A DNA stretch of 64,000 nt from contig CANLSR010000012.1 in the NCBI GenBank assembly GCA_947493945.1, forward strand, positions 1 through 64,000, written 5' to 3'. The position numbers and the translations under genes are program-made. Every line of letters begins with the position of its first letter. Positions within the stretch are counted from its first letter, which is position 1. The notes under the pieces are model-generated. The model made no database searches. It had not been told where the DNA came from and saw nothing but the letters and a program-made list of their open reading frames with translations. This document shows, piece after piece, positions 8,840 to 16,576 of the stretch. This DNA comes from an uncultured bacterium (GTDB lineage Bacteria > Bacteroidota > Rhodothermia > Rhodothermales > Rubricoccaceae).

Positions 8840-9499
8840 CTAGACACCCTGCAAAAAGGGATTCGACCGCCGCTCGGCGCCGATCGTCGTCGTCGGGCCG
8901 TGGCCCGAGTAGACCGTGGTCTCGTCGGGGAGCGTGAGCAGCTGGTCGCGGATCGACGCCAGCAGCGTGTCCGTGTCGCCCTGCCACAGGTCCGTCCGGC
9001 CGATGGAGCCGGCGAACAGCGCGTCGCCGGCGATCACCAGCCCGTCGGCGGGCGCGTAGAACGCGACCGAGCCCGGCGAGTGGCCCGGGACGTGGCGGAT
9101 CTCGAACGTGGCGTCGCCCAGCCCGAGGGTCTCGCCCGGCACCAAGGGCGCCGCCGGCGCCGGCGGCTCGTCCACCTGGACGCCGTACACCTGCCCCTGC
9201 CGGACGACGTTGGCCAGCAGCGGCTCATCGGACGGGTGGAGCCGCCAGCCGCCGTGCTCGGCCGTGTCGCCGTAGCGGTCGGCAAAGTGGGCGGCGCCGA
9301 ACACGTGGTCAAGGTGGGCGTGGGTGAGCAGCAGGTGGCGCACGCGCAGGCCGGCCTCCTCGATGTAGGCCTCGACCGCCAGCCGCTCGGCCGGCGTCGC
9401 CGTGCCGGGGTCGATGACCGCCGCCTCCCCGCCCGACGAGACGACGTAGGTGTTCTCGGCAAACGGGCTGACGACGAAAGAGCGGACGGCGAGCGGCAT
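8840..9499 (-). CDS. MBL-fold metallo-hydrolase (glyoxalase II-like)
   Basis: A 219-residue cytoplasmic hydrolase. Residues 59-65 read THAHLDH, the dinuclear metal motif; further ligands are in VPGHSPGS, GDALFAGSIGRTD and YSGHGP. This arrangement is that of the short glyoxalase II/YcbL-like branch, which hydrolyses thioesters such as S-lactoylglutathione or its analogues. In an organism carrying bshA the thiol could be bacillithiol, but that is inference. The start MPLAVRSFVVSPFAENTYVV fits family N-termini. The gene is convergent with the helicase. Confidence 0.8.
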   Translation of the reverse strand: MPLAVRSFVVSPFAENTYVVSSGGEAAVIDPGTATPAERLAVEAYIEEAGLRVRHLLLTHAHLDHVFGAAHFADRYGDTAEHGGWRLHPSDEPLLANVVRQGQVYGVQVDEPPAPAAPLVPGETLGLGDATFEIRHVPGHSPGSVAFYAPADGLVIAGDALFAGSIGRTDLWQGDTDTLLASIRDQLLTLPDETTVYSGHGPTTTIGAERRSNPFLQGV

Positions 9500-9571
9500 G
9501 GGGATCGGCGGGGTGGACCACCTCTACGCGCTCTGCACGCCGCCGCTCCCGCACCTTCACCCGTTCCCGGC

Positions 9572-9579
9572 TAGCTTGG
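9572..9579 (+). promoter_or_regulatory. TAnnTT promoter box (TAGCTTGG)
   Basis: TAGCTTGG, preceded by GGC, lies 27 bases before GTG 9599; the bases between are C-rich (GCCCCGCCTCCCCC). Same form and spacing as the boxes before serS, the TPR gene and others. Confidence 0.45.
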
Positions 9580-9598
9580 CCCCGCCTCCCCCGGACCC

Positions 9599-10768
9599 GT
9601 GCTCACGCTCCTCCTCCACGCCGACCTCTACGCGCCCGAGCCGCTCGGCCGGCGCCACGTGCTGGTCGCGGGCGAGCAAATCGTTTCAATAACGGAAGCC
9701 GTTCCCCAGCTCGCCGGGCTGGCGGTCGAGACCGTCGACCTGGAGGGCCGGCGGCTGATTCCCGGGCTGGTCGACGCCCACGTCCACGTGACCGGCGGCG
9801 GCGGCGAGGCCGGGCCGGAGACGGCGGCGCCGGCGCCGGCGCTGAGCGCCTACACGACGGCCGGCGTCACGTCGGTGATCGGGCTCCTGGGCACTGACGA
9901 CACCACGCGGACGACGGCCGGCCTGCTCCGCCGGGTCTACGGCCTGCGCCGCGAGGGCCTGTCGGCCTGGGCCTGGACCGGCGGCTACCACCTGCCGCCG
10001 ACCACGCTGACCGGCTCGGTCCGCACCGACGTCGCCTCCGTCGAGCCCATCATCGGGTTCGGCGAGCTGGCGGTGAGCGACCACCGCTCGTCCCAGCCGA
10101 CGATGGCGGAACTGGCCCGCGTCGCCGCCGACTGCCACGTGGCCGGGCTGATGACCGGCAAGGCCGGTGTGCTCCACCTCCACCTGGGCGACGGCGCGCG
10201 CGGCCTCGACCTGCTCCGCGAGCTGCTGGCCGAGACCGAGGTCCCGGCGCGCACGCTCCACCCGACCCACGTCAACCGCCGCTCCGGCCTGTTCGACGAG
10301 GCGCTGGCGCTCGCCGCCAGCGGCGTGACGATTGACGTGACCGCCTTCCCGCCGGCCTTCGCGACGACCGACGAGGTGCTCGCCGCCGACGCCGTCGTCC
10401 GCTTCCTGGACAGCGACCTACCACGCGACCGGCTCACCGTCTCGTCCGACGGCGGCGGCTGCCTGCCCGAGTTCCGCGACGGCAGGTTGGTCCGGATGGA
10501 CTTTGCCACCTCGGGGGCCCTCGCCGACCTGCTGGCGGACCTGCTCGGCCGCGGCGTGCCGCTGGCGGACGCCCTGCCGCCGTTGACCTCGACGCCCGCC
10601 GGCCACCTGCGCCTGCCTGGCAAGGGCCGCCTCGCGCTCGGCGCCAGCGCCGACCTCGTGGTGCTCGGCGACGACGACCGGCCGTCGGACGTGATGGCGC
10701 GGGGGCGGTGGCACGTCCGCGACGGGCGGGCGGTCGTGCGGGGAACGTTCGAGCGGCCCGACGCCTGA
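9599..10768 (+). CDS. iadA: isoaspartyl dipeptidase (beta-aspartyl-peptidase)
   Basis: A 389-residue amidohydrolase that splits beta-aspartyl dipeptides, including the beta-Asp-Arg released from cyanophycin. Visible are the first metal motif DAHVHVTGGGGEAGP (residues about 59-73), characteristic of IadA; GMMTGKAG-like residues (LMTGKAGVLHLHLGDG) that carry the bridging lysine and a histidine ligand; LHPTHVNRR with another histidine; and SSDGGG with the catalytic aspartate. The GTG start gives an N-terminus that aligns with the family. Cyanophycinase follows 95 bp downstream on the same strand; the two enzymes act in sequence. Confidence 0.88.
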   Translation: MLTLLLHADLYAPEPLGRRHVLVAGEQIVSITEAVPQLAGLAVETVDLEGRRLIPGLVDAHVHVTGGGGEAGPETAAPAPALSAYTTAGVTSVIGLLGTDDTTRTTAGLLRRVYGLRREGLSAWAWTGGYHLPPTTLTGSVRTDVASVEPIIGFGELAVSDHRSSQPTMAELARVAADCHVAGLMTGKAGVLHLHLGDGARGLDLLRELLAETEVPARTLHPTHVNRRSGLFDEALALAASGVTIDVTAFPPAFATTDEVLAADAVVRFLDSDLPRDRLTVSSDGGGCLPEFRDGRLVRMDFATSGALADLLADLLGRGVPLADALPPLTSTPAGHLRLPGKGRLALGASADLVVLGDDDRPSDVMARGRWHVRDGRAVVRGTFERPDA

Positions 10769-10817
10769 CGCCTTGCGGAGGCGGCCCGCCGGGGCGTCTC
10801 CGCGACCTTCTCTCAAA

Positions 10818-10842
10818 GGCGCCACGCCGTGGCGTCTCTACG
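10818..10842. repeat. dispersed palindromic repeat, copy 1 (degenerate)
   Basis: GCCAC-GCC-GTGGC with flanks ending GTCTCTACG. It shares the core GTGGCGTCTCTACG with the copies near 41192-41220 and 42213-42240. It lies between iadA and the cyanophycinase gene. Confidence 0.6.
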
Positions 10843-10846
10843 TTTT
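10839..10846 (+). promoter_or_regulatory. TAnnTT promoter box (TACGTTTT)
   Basis: TACGTTTT lies 25 bases before ATG 10864 and directly follows the degenerate palindromic repeat. It suggests that the cyanophycinase gene can be transcribed independently of iadA. Confidence 0.35.
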
Positions 10847-10863
10847 CCCATTTGACTCACCGG

Positions 10864-11730
10864 ATGTCTCCCTCCACGAACGGCGCGACGCGCGGCGCCA
10901 TCATCCCCATCGGGGGCGCCGAGGACAAGACCGGCGCGCGCGACGTGCTGGCCCACGTGATCGCCCTCGCCGGCGGCCCCGCGTCTCGGATCGCGGTCAT
11001 CCCCACGGCCTCCGAGCTGCCGGACACCGGCGACCGCTACGCGGCGCTGTTCCGCGAGCTGGGCGCGGCGCACGTGGACGTGCTCCCGATCACCGAGCGC
11101 GAGCACGCGCGCGTGCCGGGCGTGGCGGAGACGGTCGGGCAGGCCACGGGCATCTTCATGACCGGCGGCAACCAGCTCCGGCTCTCCACCATCCTGGGCG
11201 GCACGCCGCTCGCGCGTGTCATCCGCGCCGCGAACGCGGGCGGGGTGGTCGTGGCCGGCACCTCGGCCGGCGCCGCCGTGATCCCGGAGCACATGATCGC
11301 CAGCGGGCTCGTCGGCCCCACGCCGACGACCGAGAGCGTGACGCTGTCGCCCGGCCTGGGCCTCACCAACCGCCTGATCATCGACCAGCACTTCCGCCAG
11401 CGCGACCGGCTGGGCCGGCTGCTGACCGCCGTCTCGTTCAACCCGTTCGCGACCGGCGTCGGCATCGACGAGGACACGGCGCTCGTGCTCCACTCCGACA
11501 AGACGTTCGAGGTGATCGGCAGCGGGACCGTGACCGTCGTCGACCCCACGGACCTCGTGTACTCGTCGATGGACTCGGCGCGGCCGGGCGAGCCGGTGTC
11601 GCTGATCGGGCTGACGGTCCACGTGCTGGCCGCCGGATGCCGCTACGACACCACCACCCGGGTGGCCACGGCCCCCCCGCGCGTCCCGTTCCTGGACGAG
11701 GACGAGGACCCCGTTCCAGACGATTCCTGA
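10864..11730 (+). CDS. cphB: cyanophycinase
   Basis: A 288-residue serine exopeptidase of the S51/class-I-amidotransferase-like fold that cuts cyanophycin (multi-L-arginyl-poly-L-aspartate) into beta-Asp-Arg dipeptides. Seen: GAIIPIGGAEDK near the N-terminus, the family hallmark; GIFMTGGNQLRL; the nucleophile elbow AGTSAGAAV; LGLTNRLIIDQHFRQRDRLGRL with the catalytic histidine region; and GVGIDEDTALVL. No signal peptide, so the intracellular type. The downstream neighbour is a 64-residue membrane protein. No cyanophycin synthetase is in this window. Confidence 0.92.
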   Translation: MSPSTNGATRGAIIPIGGAEDKTGARDVLAHVIALAGGPASRIAVIPTASELPDTGDRYAALFRELGAAHVDVLPITEREHARVPGVAETVGQATGIFMTGGNQLRLSTILGGTPLARVIRAANAGGVVVAGTSAGAAVIPEHMIASGLVGPTPTTESVTLSPGLGLTNRLIIDQHFRQRDRLGRLLTAVSFNPFATGVGIDEDTALVLHSDKTFEVIGSGTVTVVDPTDLVYSSMDSARPGEPVSLIGLTVHVLAAGCRYDTTTRVATAPPRVPFLDEDEDPVPDDS

Positions 11731-11792
11731 GCCCCGGCCGGGAGCGCCGCGCGCCGCGGCGCGTTGCACGCCCCCCACGGATCCCGCTGCTC

Positions 11793-11987
11793 ATGCTCTA
11801 CGTCCTCCTCGGCATCGTCTCGTTTGCGCTGGTCGCCTTTTTCGCGTGGGCGACCTGGAACGGCGGCAAGAAAGAGCAGCCCAAACCGACCGGCGCGCCC
11901 GAGCAGCCCGGCCCGCCGCCCGGCCCGCCGACCGAGGCCTCGCCGCCGCCCGCCGACGCCACGTCGCGCGTTCCAGGCCGCAGCTAG
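11793..11987 (+). CDS. small single-span membrane protein
   Basis: A 64-residue protein: residues 1-22 (MLYVLLGIVSFALVAFFAWATW) form one membrane helix, followed by a basic junction (NGGKKEQPK) and a Pro/Ala-rich tail. ATG 11793 gives exactly this architecture. No family recognised; it may be a small membrane-anchored spacer or accessory protein. It lies 62 bp after cphB and could share its transcript. Confidence 0.5.
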   Translation: MLYVLLGIVSFALVAFFAWATWNGGKKEQPKPTGAPEQPGPPPGPPTEASPPPADATSRVPGRS

Positions 11988-12500
11988 AGCCCGCCGCGCA
12001 GCGGGCCTGTGGGGCGCCGGGCCGGTCCCAGCGGAGCACGACGAGCAGGTCGTCCCGCTGGCGGTCCACGTCGGCGGCGGTCTTGGCGGGGAGCGTCGCG
12101 GTCGGCGCGCAGCCGGAGAGAGGGGCAAGTCAGCCGAAGACCTGGGCGGTCCCGCGGCCAGAGACGGAAGAGACCACGCAGACGTCTGCGTCTCGGCCAC
12201 TGAGCCCCTCCGGTCGTGGAAGCACCCCGTGGCCCACGGCGGCGTGTCCTGCGGATCTCCAGGCCAGAGCAACCCCTTCCCCACCCTCACCCCCTCCACA
12301 AGTCAGCGCGTGGTCGTGCACGGTGCGCGATGCCGAGTGCACAGGTGAACTGTGCTGGGCTGAACGGTGCTCGGGTCTCCCCGGCGCGCTGCCCCTCGCG
12401 CATGGTGTCAGATTCTCATCTGAAATGACCGGCTACCCCCGGTCTGGGTTCGCGCTCGCCCCTGTGGATGGTGGCTACCATCACTCTGGCCAGTCGGTGG
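11988..12500. other. 513-bp gap without a recognisable gene
   Basis: Holds one decamer CCGCTGGCGG (12055-12064) and a perfect 16-bp palindrome ACGCAGACGTCTGCGT at 12176-12191. Its right half is less GC-rich. The several short frames in it show no family similarity and run in conflicting directions. Possibly decayed sequence or a regulatory or RNA region; nothing firm is seen. Confidence 0.4.
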
Positions 12501-12959
12501 TTATTCCATAAGATCGTACTTCCAGTTGGCCGCTTGGACCTGGGCGTCGAGTTCCCGGAGCTCCCGTGCGAGTGCGTCCGCCCGTTTCTGGACCGCCCGG
12601 ACGTCGATGGCGCTCACGAACTTGATCTCGGAGCGGAGGTGCCGCGCCTGCGAGATCGACGCGGCCTGGGCGAGCTCCCGGTAGGCGTCGGCGCGAACCC
12701 GGAGCGTATCGCGGCGGGCGAGCGCGTCGGTCAGGGTCATGCCAGCCTCGATGTCGACCGAAAGGTTGGTCCGGTTGACCTGGCGGATGAGCCGTTCGAG
12801 TTGGGCCGCGTCCTCCTCGAACGCGGCGATGAGCAGCTCGGGGTCCTCCGACGGCTCGTCCCCTTCCTGGACCATCGCGTTGCGGAGCATCCGCTGCTTC
12901 AACTGCGCGAGCCTCTTTTGGAGGTCGGATCGGAGGATGAGCGCTTCAGCCAGTTTCAC
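12501..12959 (-). CDS. DIP1984 family (septicolysin-like) protein
   Basis: A 152-residue helical soluble protein. The N-terminus MKLAEALILRSDLQKRLAQLKQRM, then VQEGDEPSEDPELLI, RLIRQVNRTN and TLTDALARRDTLRVRADAYRELAQAA, match the DIP1984 family closely in order and length. Heptad-like Leu/Ala spacing predicts coiled coils. The biochemical role is not established; the septicolysin label comes from one member. The gene is less GC-rich than lat just upstream (26 bp gap, same strand), so the two may form a unit or it may have been inserted. Confidence 0.75.
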   Translation of the reverse strand: MKLAEALILRSDLQKRLAQLKQRMLRNAMVQEGDEPSEDPELLIAAFEEDAAQLERLIRQVNRTNLSVDIEAGMTLTDALARRDTLRVRADAYRELAQAASISQARHLRSEIKFVSAIDVRAVQKRADALARELRELDAQVQAANWKYDLME

Positions 12960-12985
12960 AGCAGTAGGGGTTGGTCACCGCAGGG

Positions 12986-14326
12986 CTATTTCTCCAGCGT
13001 CTTCTCCAGCGCGCCTTCCAGGATCGCCAGCCCGGCGTCGAGGTCCGGCTGGCCGATCGTGAGCGCGGGGCGGAAGCGGACCGTGCGCGGGCCGCAGCCC
13101 AGCGCGATCAGACCGTCGTCGAAGGCCGCCTGGAGCACGGCCGCGCGCGTGGCGGTGTCGGGCAGGTCGAAGGCGCACATCAGGCCGCGGCCGCGCGGGT
13201 CGGTGACGCCATCGAAGCGCTCGGCGAACTCGGCCAGCCGGGCCTGCAGGTGCCCGCCCTGCTGGCGGACGTTGGCGACCAAGTCGTCGGACTCGATGAC
13301 TTCCAGGATCCGGTCGAAGCGGACCATGTCCACCAGGTTGCCGCCCCACGTCGAGTTGATGCGGCTCGACTTCTGGAACACGTTGTCGTCCACCTCGTCG
13401 ACGCGGCGGCTGGCCAGGATGCCGCAGACCTGGGTCTTCTTGCCGAACGCGATCACGTCGGGCATCACGCCGATGGCCTCGGCGGCCCAGAACGCGCCCG
13501 TCAGGCCGACGCCGGTCTGGACCTCGTCGAAGACCAGGAGCGCCTCGGCCTCGTCCGCCAGCTCGCGGAGGGCCTGGAAAAACTCGGGCCGGAAGTGGTT
13601 GTCGCCGCCCTCGCCCTGGATCGGCTCGATGATGATGGCCGCGATCTCGTCCGGGTGGTCCACGAACGCCTGCCGCGCCTGGCGGAGCGCGAGCTCCTCA
13701 CGCCACTCGACGTCGCCGCCCCGGATCTTGGGGTTCAGCACGCGCGGCCAGTCGAACTTGGGGTAGCCGGCGACCTTGTTGGGGTCGGTGTTGGTGAGCG
13801 ACATCGTGTACCCCGTCCGCCCGTGGAAGGCCTCGCGGAAGTGCAGGACCTTCGAGCCGCGCTCGCCGGAGTACCCTTTTTCCTTGTTTTTGCGCACCTT
13901 CCAGTCGAACGCCACCTTCAAGGCGTTCTCGACCGCGAGCGCGCCGCCCGACACGAAGAAGGCGTGGGGCAGCTCGTCGGGGATGCCGACGCGGCCGAAG
14001 GTCTCGACAAACCGCGCGTAGTGCGGCGTGTAGACGTCCGAGTTGGCCACCTTGTTGAGGGCCGCGTCCATCAGCCGCTCCCGGAAACCGGCCGCCTCCG
14101 GGCTGTCGCCGGCCAGCGCCGGGTGGTTCATGCCCAGCGGGTTGGAGGCGTAGAACGTAAAAAAGTCGACGTAGTCCTTGCCCGTGGCGGCGTCGCGCAG
14201 GTAGGCGCCCTGGCTGGCCTCCATGTCGAGGACCATCGGGTAGCCGTCGGTCAGGACGTGGCGGCCCAGCGACTGGCGGACGTCGCCGGCGGCGGGGAGG
14301 GACTTGGCGGAGGCGGTGATCTGCAT
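12986..14326 (-). CDS. lat: L-lysine 6-transaminase
   Basis: A 446-residue class-III PLP aminotransferase that moves the epsilon-amino group of lysine to 2-oxoglutarate, giving 2-aminoadipate 6-semialdehyde. Distinctive LAT features are seen: the N-terminal DGYPMVLDMEASQGAYLRDA, DFFTFYASNPLGMNHPAL, FVSGGALAVENALKVAFDWK, EPIQGEGGDNHFRPEFF, the PLP-binding aspartate in LVFDEVQTGVGLTG, and the Schiff-base lysine in IAFGKKTQVCG. Length fits (about 440-450). It is divergent from lipA. No ectoine or lysine-degradation partner is adjacent; general lysine catabolism or stress use is inferred. Confidence 0.9.
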   Translation of the reverse strand: MQITASAKSLPAAGDVRQSLGRHVLTDGYPMVLDMEASQGAYLRDAATGKDYVDFFTFYASNPLGMNHPALAGDSPEAAGFRERLMDAALNKVANSDVYTPHYARFVETFGRVGIPDELPHAFFVSGGALAVENALKVAFDWKVRKNKEKGYSGERGSKVLHFREAFHGRTGYTMSLTNTDPNKVAGYPKFDWPRVLNPKIRGGDVEWREELALRQARQAFVDHPDEIAAIIIEPIQGEGGDNHFRPEFFQALRELADEAEALLVFDEVQTGVGLTGAFWAAEAIGVMPDVIAFGKKTQVCGILASRRVDEVDDNVFQKSSRINSTWGGNLVDMVRFDRILEVIESDDLVANVRQQGGHLQARLAEFAERFDGVTDPRGRGLMCAFDLPDTATRAAVLQAAFDDGLIALGCGPRTVRFRPALTIGQPDLDAGLAILEGALEKTLEK

Positions 14327-14385
14327 GAGTGTGGGGCGGAGGGCGTGGGTCGTCAGGCGGGTCGCGTTCCTCGGGCTGCGCCCGG

Positions 14386-14393
14386 TTAAGATA
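14386..14393 (-). promoter_or_regulatory. TAnnTT promoter box (TATCTTAA) for lat
   Basis: On the minus strand TATCTTAA lies 67 bases before the lat start codon. The spacing is longer than for the other boxes, so the call is weaker. Confidence 0.3.
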
Positions 14394-14467
14394 GTGGGCC
14401 GCTCGTCGCCGGCGGCGTCGCCCGCTAGCGGGGCGCGGGCCGGGCACGAACGGCCCCGGCCGCTCCG

Positions 14468-14475
14468 TACCTTCG
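14468..14475 (+). promoter_or_regulatory. TAnnTT box (TACCTTCG) within an inverted repeat
   Basis: TACCTTCG lies 63 bases before the lipA ATG. It overlaps an inverted repeat CCGTAC (14465-14470) / GTACGG (14478-14483), which could be an operator or a small hairpin. Confidence 0.35.
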
Positions 14476-14530
14476 GCGTACGGATTCCGGGCCGGCCGGC
14501 GTCGGGATCCGCCCCCTCCCAGCTTACCCT

Positions 14531-15508
14531 ATGAACACGACGTCCACGCCCCGCCTGCCCGGACAGGTCGCGCTCAAGACGGCCGCCCCCGAGATCGCCG
14601 CGCCGTCTGAGGGCGACGGGTTCGCGCTCGAGCTCCCCGTCGTCCAGAAGCCCCAGGTCGCCAGCCGGCCCGGCGGGCGGCCCAAGTGGCTGCGCGCCAA
14701 GCTGCCCTATGGCGAGACCTTCCGCGACGTCCAGAAGACGATCGAGGAGTTCGACCTCCACACGGTTTGCTCGTCGGCCCGGTGCCCCAACATGGGCGAG
14801 TGCTGGAGCGCCGGCACGGCCACGTTCATGATCCTGGGCAACGTCTGCACGCGCGGGTGCTCGTTCTGCGCCGTCCTGACGGGCCGGCCCGAGCAGAAGG
14901 AGCTGGACTACGACGAGCCCCGGCGCGTGGCCGAGGCGGCCCGGCTGATGGGCCTCAAGCACGTCGTGGTCACCAGCATCAACCGCGACGACCGCGAGGA
15001 CGGCGGGGCGCCGATCTTTGCCGACGTGATCGAGCGGATCCACGCCCAGGACCAGACCATCGAGGTGCTGATCCCCGACATGCGCGGCGTGCGGAGCGCG
15101 CTGGAGACCGTGTTCGACGCGCGCCCGGAAGTGCTCAACCACAACGTCGAGACGGTCCCGCGCCTGTACCGCAGGGTCCGCCCCCAGGCCGACTACCAGC
15201 GGTCGCTGGACGTGCTCCAACTTGCCAAGACCGAGTACGGGCTGCGCACCAAGTCCGGCATCATGGTCGGCCTCGGCGAGCAGCCCGACGAGGTGGTGAG
15301 CTTGATGGCCGACTTTGCCGCCCACGGCATCGACGTGATGACCATCGGCCAGTACCTCCAGCCGACGCGGCACCACCTGCCGGTCGAGGAGTTCGTCCAC
15401 CCGGACACGTTCGCGTGGTACAAGGAGCAGGGCGAGGCGCTGGGCATCGAGCACGTCGAGAGCGGGCCGCTCGTGCGGAGCTCGTACCACGCCGAGCGGC
15501 ATGTTTAG
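14531..15508 (+). CDS. lipA: lipoyl synthase
   Basis: A 325-residue radical-SAM enzyme that inserts two sulfur atoms into octanoyl chains on the E2 and H proteins. Both clusters are visible: the auxiliary-cluster motif CSSARCPNMGEC (C-x4-C-x5-C) and the radical-SAM motif CTRGCSFC (C-x3-C-x2-C). Also seen are NHNVETVPRLYRRVRPQADYQRSL and the C-terminal GPLVRSSYHAE with the conserved serine that ligates the auxiliary cluster. A roughly 45-residue extension precedes the core. The next gene overlaps its stop by 8 bp, indicating co-translation. Confidence 0.95.
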   Translation: MNTTSTPRLPGQVALKTAAPEIAAPSEGDGFALELPVVQKPQVASRPGGRPKWLRAKLPYGETFRDVQKTIEEFDLHTVCSSARCPNMGECWSAGTATFMILGNVCTRGCSFCAVLTGRPEQKELDYDEPRRVAEAARLMGLKHVVVTSINRDDREDGGAPIFADVIERIHAQDQTIEVLIPDMRGVRSALETVFDARPEVLNHNVETVPRLYRRVRPQADYQRSLDVLQLAKTEYGLRTKSGIMVGLGEQPDEVVSLMADFAAHGIDVMTIGQYLQPTRHHLPVEEFVHPDTFAWYKEQGEALGIEHVESGPLVRSSYHAERHV

Positions 15509-16022
15509 GCCGGCGGGCGCGGCCCCCGCGCGGCGCCGCGCCCCCGCTCTCGTGCTGCTGGCGGCGCTCGCCGCCAGTGGGTCGGGGTGCCGGACGGTCG
15601 TGGACTCGGTCGCCGGCGTGTTCGGGCCGGGCCAGGTCGGCGACGCCGTCGACGCGCACGTGATCTACCGGCTCCGGCCGGACTGCCCGGCGCTCTTGGC
15701 CCGCTCGACGCGCCACGGCTACACCGTGCTCACGCCGGGCGAGCCGCCCGAGGGCATCGACAACCGCGAGGCGTTCGTGGGCTCGGGCCTCGAAGAGACC
15801 GGCGTGCTCGAGGGGCCGGTCCGCACCGGCGACGTGGTGTTCCGCTACATCCCGCCGGCGGCCTCGTCCACCTGGGGCGGCGACCCCATCGACGTGGCCG
15901 CCACCGTCGACGGCGTCGAGCTGACGCTGGAGCAGGGCCGCGGCCGGCTGGAGGCGCTGTGCGGCCCGCTGGTGGAGGGCCTCCCCACCGACCCCGTGGT
16001 CCCTCGCCTCCCTAGCCAGTGA
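15501..16022 (+). CDS. putative lipoprotein, unknown function
   Basis: A 173-residue exported protein. After a basic start (MFRPAGAAPARRRAP) comes a hydrophobic stretch and SGSGC with the probable lipidated cysteine at residue 30. The mature part has two further cysteines (RPDCPALL and EALCGPL) and no recognised domain. It overlaps lipA by 8 bp and the following DinB-like gene by 4 bp (GTGA), so the three genes look translationally coupled, although no functional link with lipoylation is obvious. Confidence 0.55.
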   Translation: MFRPAGAAPARRRAPALVLLAALAASGSGCRTVVDSVAGVFGPGQVGDAVDAHVIYRLRPDCPALLARSTRHGYTVLTPGEPPEGIDNREAFVGSGLEETGVLEGPVRTGDVVFRYIPPAASSTWGGDPIDVAATVDGVELTLEQGRGRLEALCGPLVEGLPTDPVVPRLPSQ

Positions 16023-16552
16023 CGCGTCCGCCGAGCTACTCCGCCAGCGACCCGGGGGCGTACGTCCGCCACATGTTGGCGCTGGTCGGCGACCGCGACC
16101 CGGTCGCGCTCCTGGAGGCCGGCCCCGGCCGACTCGCGCAAGCGGTTGACGGGTTGGGCGAGGCCGACGCGCGCCGCCAGCCCGAGCCGGGCGCGTGGTC
16201 GGTGCTGCAGACCCTGCGCCACGTCGCCGACTCGGAGATCGTCTACGGCTACCGCCTGCGCCTGATCGTGGCCTCGGACCGGCCCGCGATCCCCGGCTAC
16301 GACCAGGACGCCTGGTCGGACAGGCTCAACTACCACCACGGCACCGTCGCCGACGCGCTGGCCGACCACGCCGACGCGCGGCGCGCGACCGTCCGCTGGC
16401 TCCGGGCGCTCGACGACGACCAGTGGCAGCGCGTGGGCGTCCACTCGGAGCGCGGAGACGAGGGCGTACGCCAGATCGCGACGCTGCTGGCCGCCCACGA
16501 CCTCGCGCACGCCGGCCAGATCGAGCGCGCCCGAACCGCCCTCGGCATCTAG
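16019..16552 (+). CDS. DinB/YfiT-like four-helix-bundle protein
   Basis: A 177-residue protein of the DinB-like superfamily, whose members are metal-dependent hydrolases or thiol transferases, some bacillithiol- or mycothiol-linked. Three histidines fit the metal site: TLRHVADSE (residues about 64-72), and the C-terminal AAHDLAHAGQIERAR, which contributes the H-x3-H pair. PGAWSVLQTL is also typical. GTG 16019 overlaps the previous stop (GTGA). In a genome with bshA a bacillithiol transferase role is conceivable but not shown. Decamer CCGCCAGCGG follows the stop by 6 bp. Confidence 0.8.
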   Translation: MTRPPSYSASDPGAYVRHMLALVGDRDPVALLEAGPGRLAQAVDGLGEADARRQPEPGAWSVLQTLRHVADSEIVYGYRLRLIVASDRPAIPGYDQDAWSDRLNYHHGTVADALADHADARRATVRWLRALDDDQWQRVGVHSERGDEGVRQIATLLAAHDLAHAGQIERARTALGI

Positions 16553-16557
16553 CCGCT

Positions 16558-16567
16558 CCGCCAGCGG
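16558..16567. repeat. dispersed decamer CCGCCAGCGG (representative copy)
   Basis: One of a family of exact 10-mers, CCGCCAGCGG or its complement CCGCTGGCGG, scattered through the gaps between genes. Other intergenic copies I located start at 1296, 4739, 6089, 6142, 7437, 12055, 19047, 25567, 29270, 37110, 41137, 42174, 48494, 49185 and 58586. Several lie within 4-25 bp after a stop codon. The 4-bp arms flank a 2-bp centre, so a useful hairpin is unlikely. Confidence 0.7.
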
Positions 16568-16576
16568 GCCACGCGG

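Noticed and set aside
11988-12500. Short frames in the gap between the small membrane protein and DIP1984
   Set aside because: They overlap each other on both strands, are low-complexity and show no motif or leader typical of real genes here.
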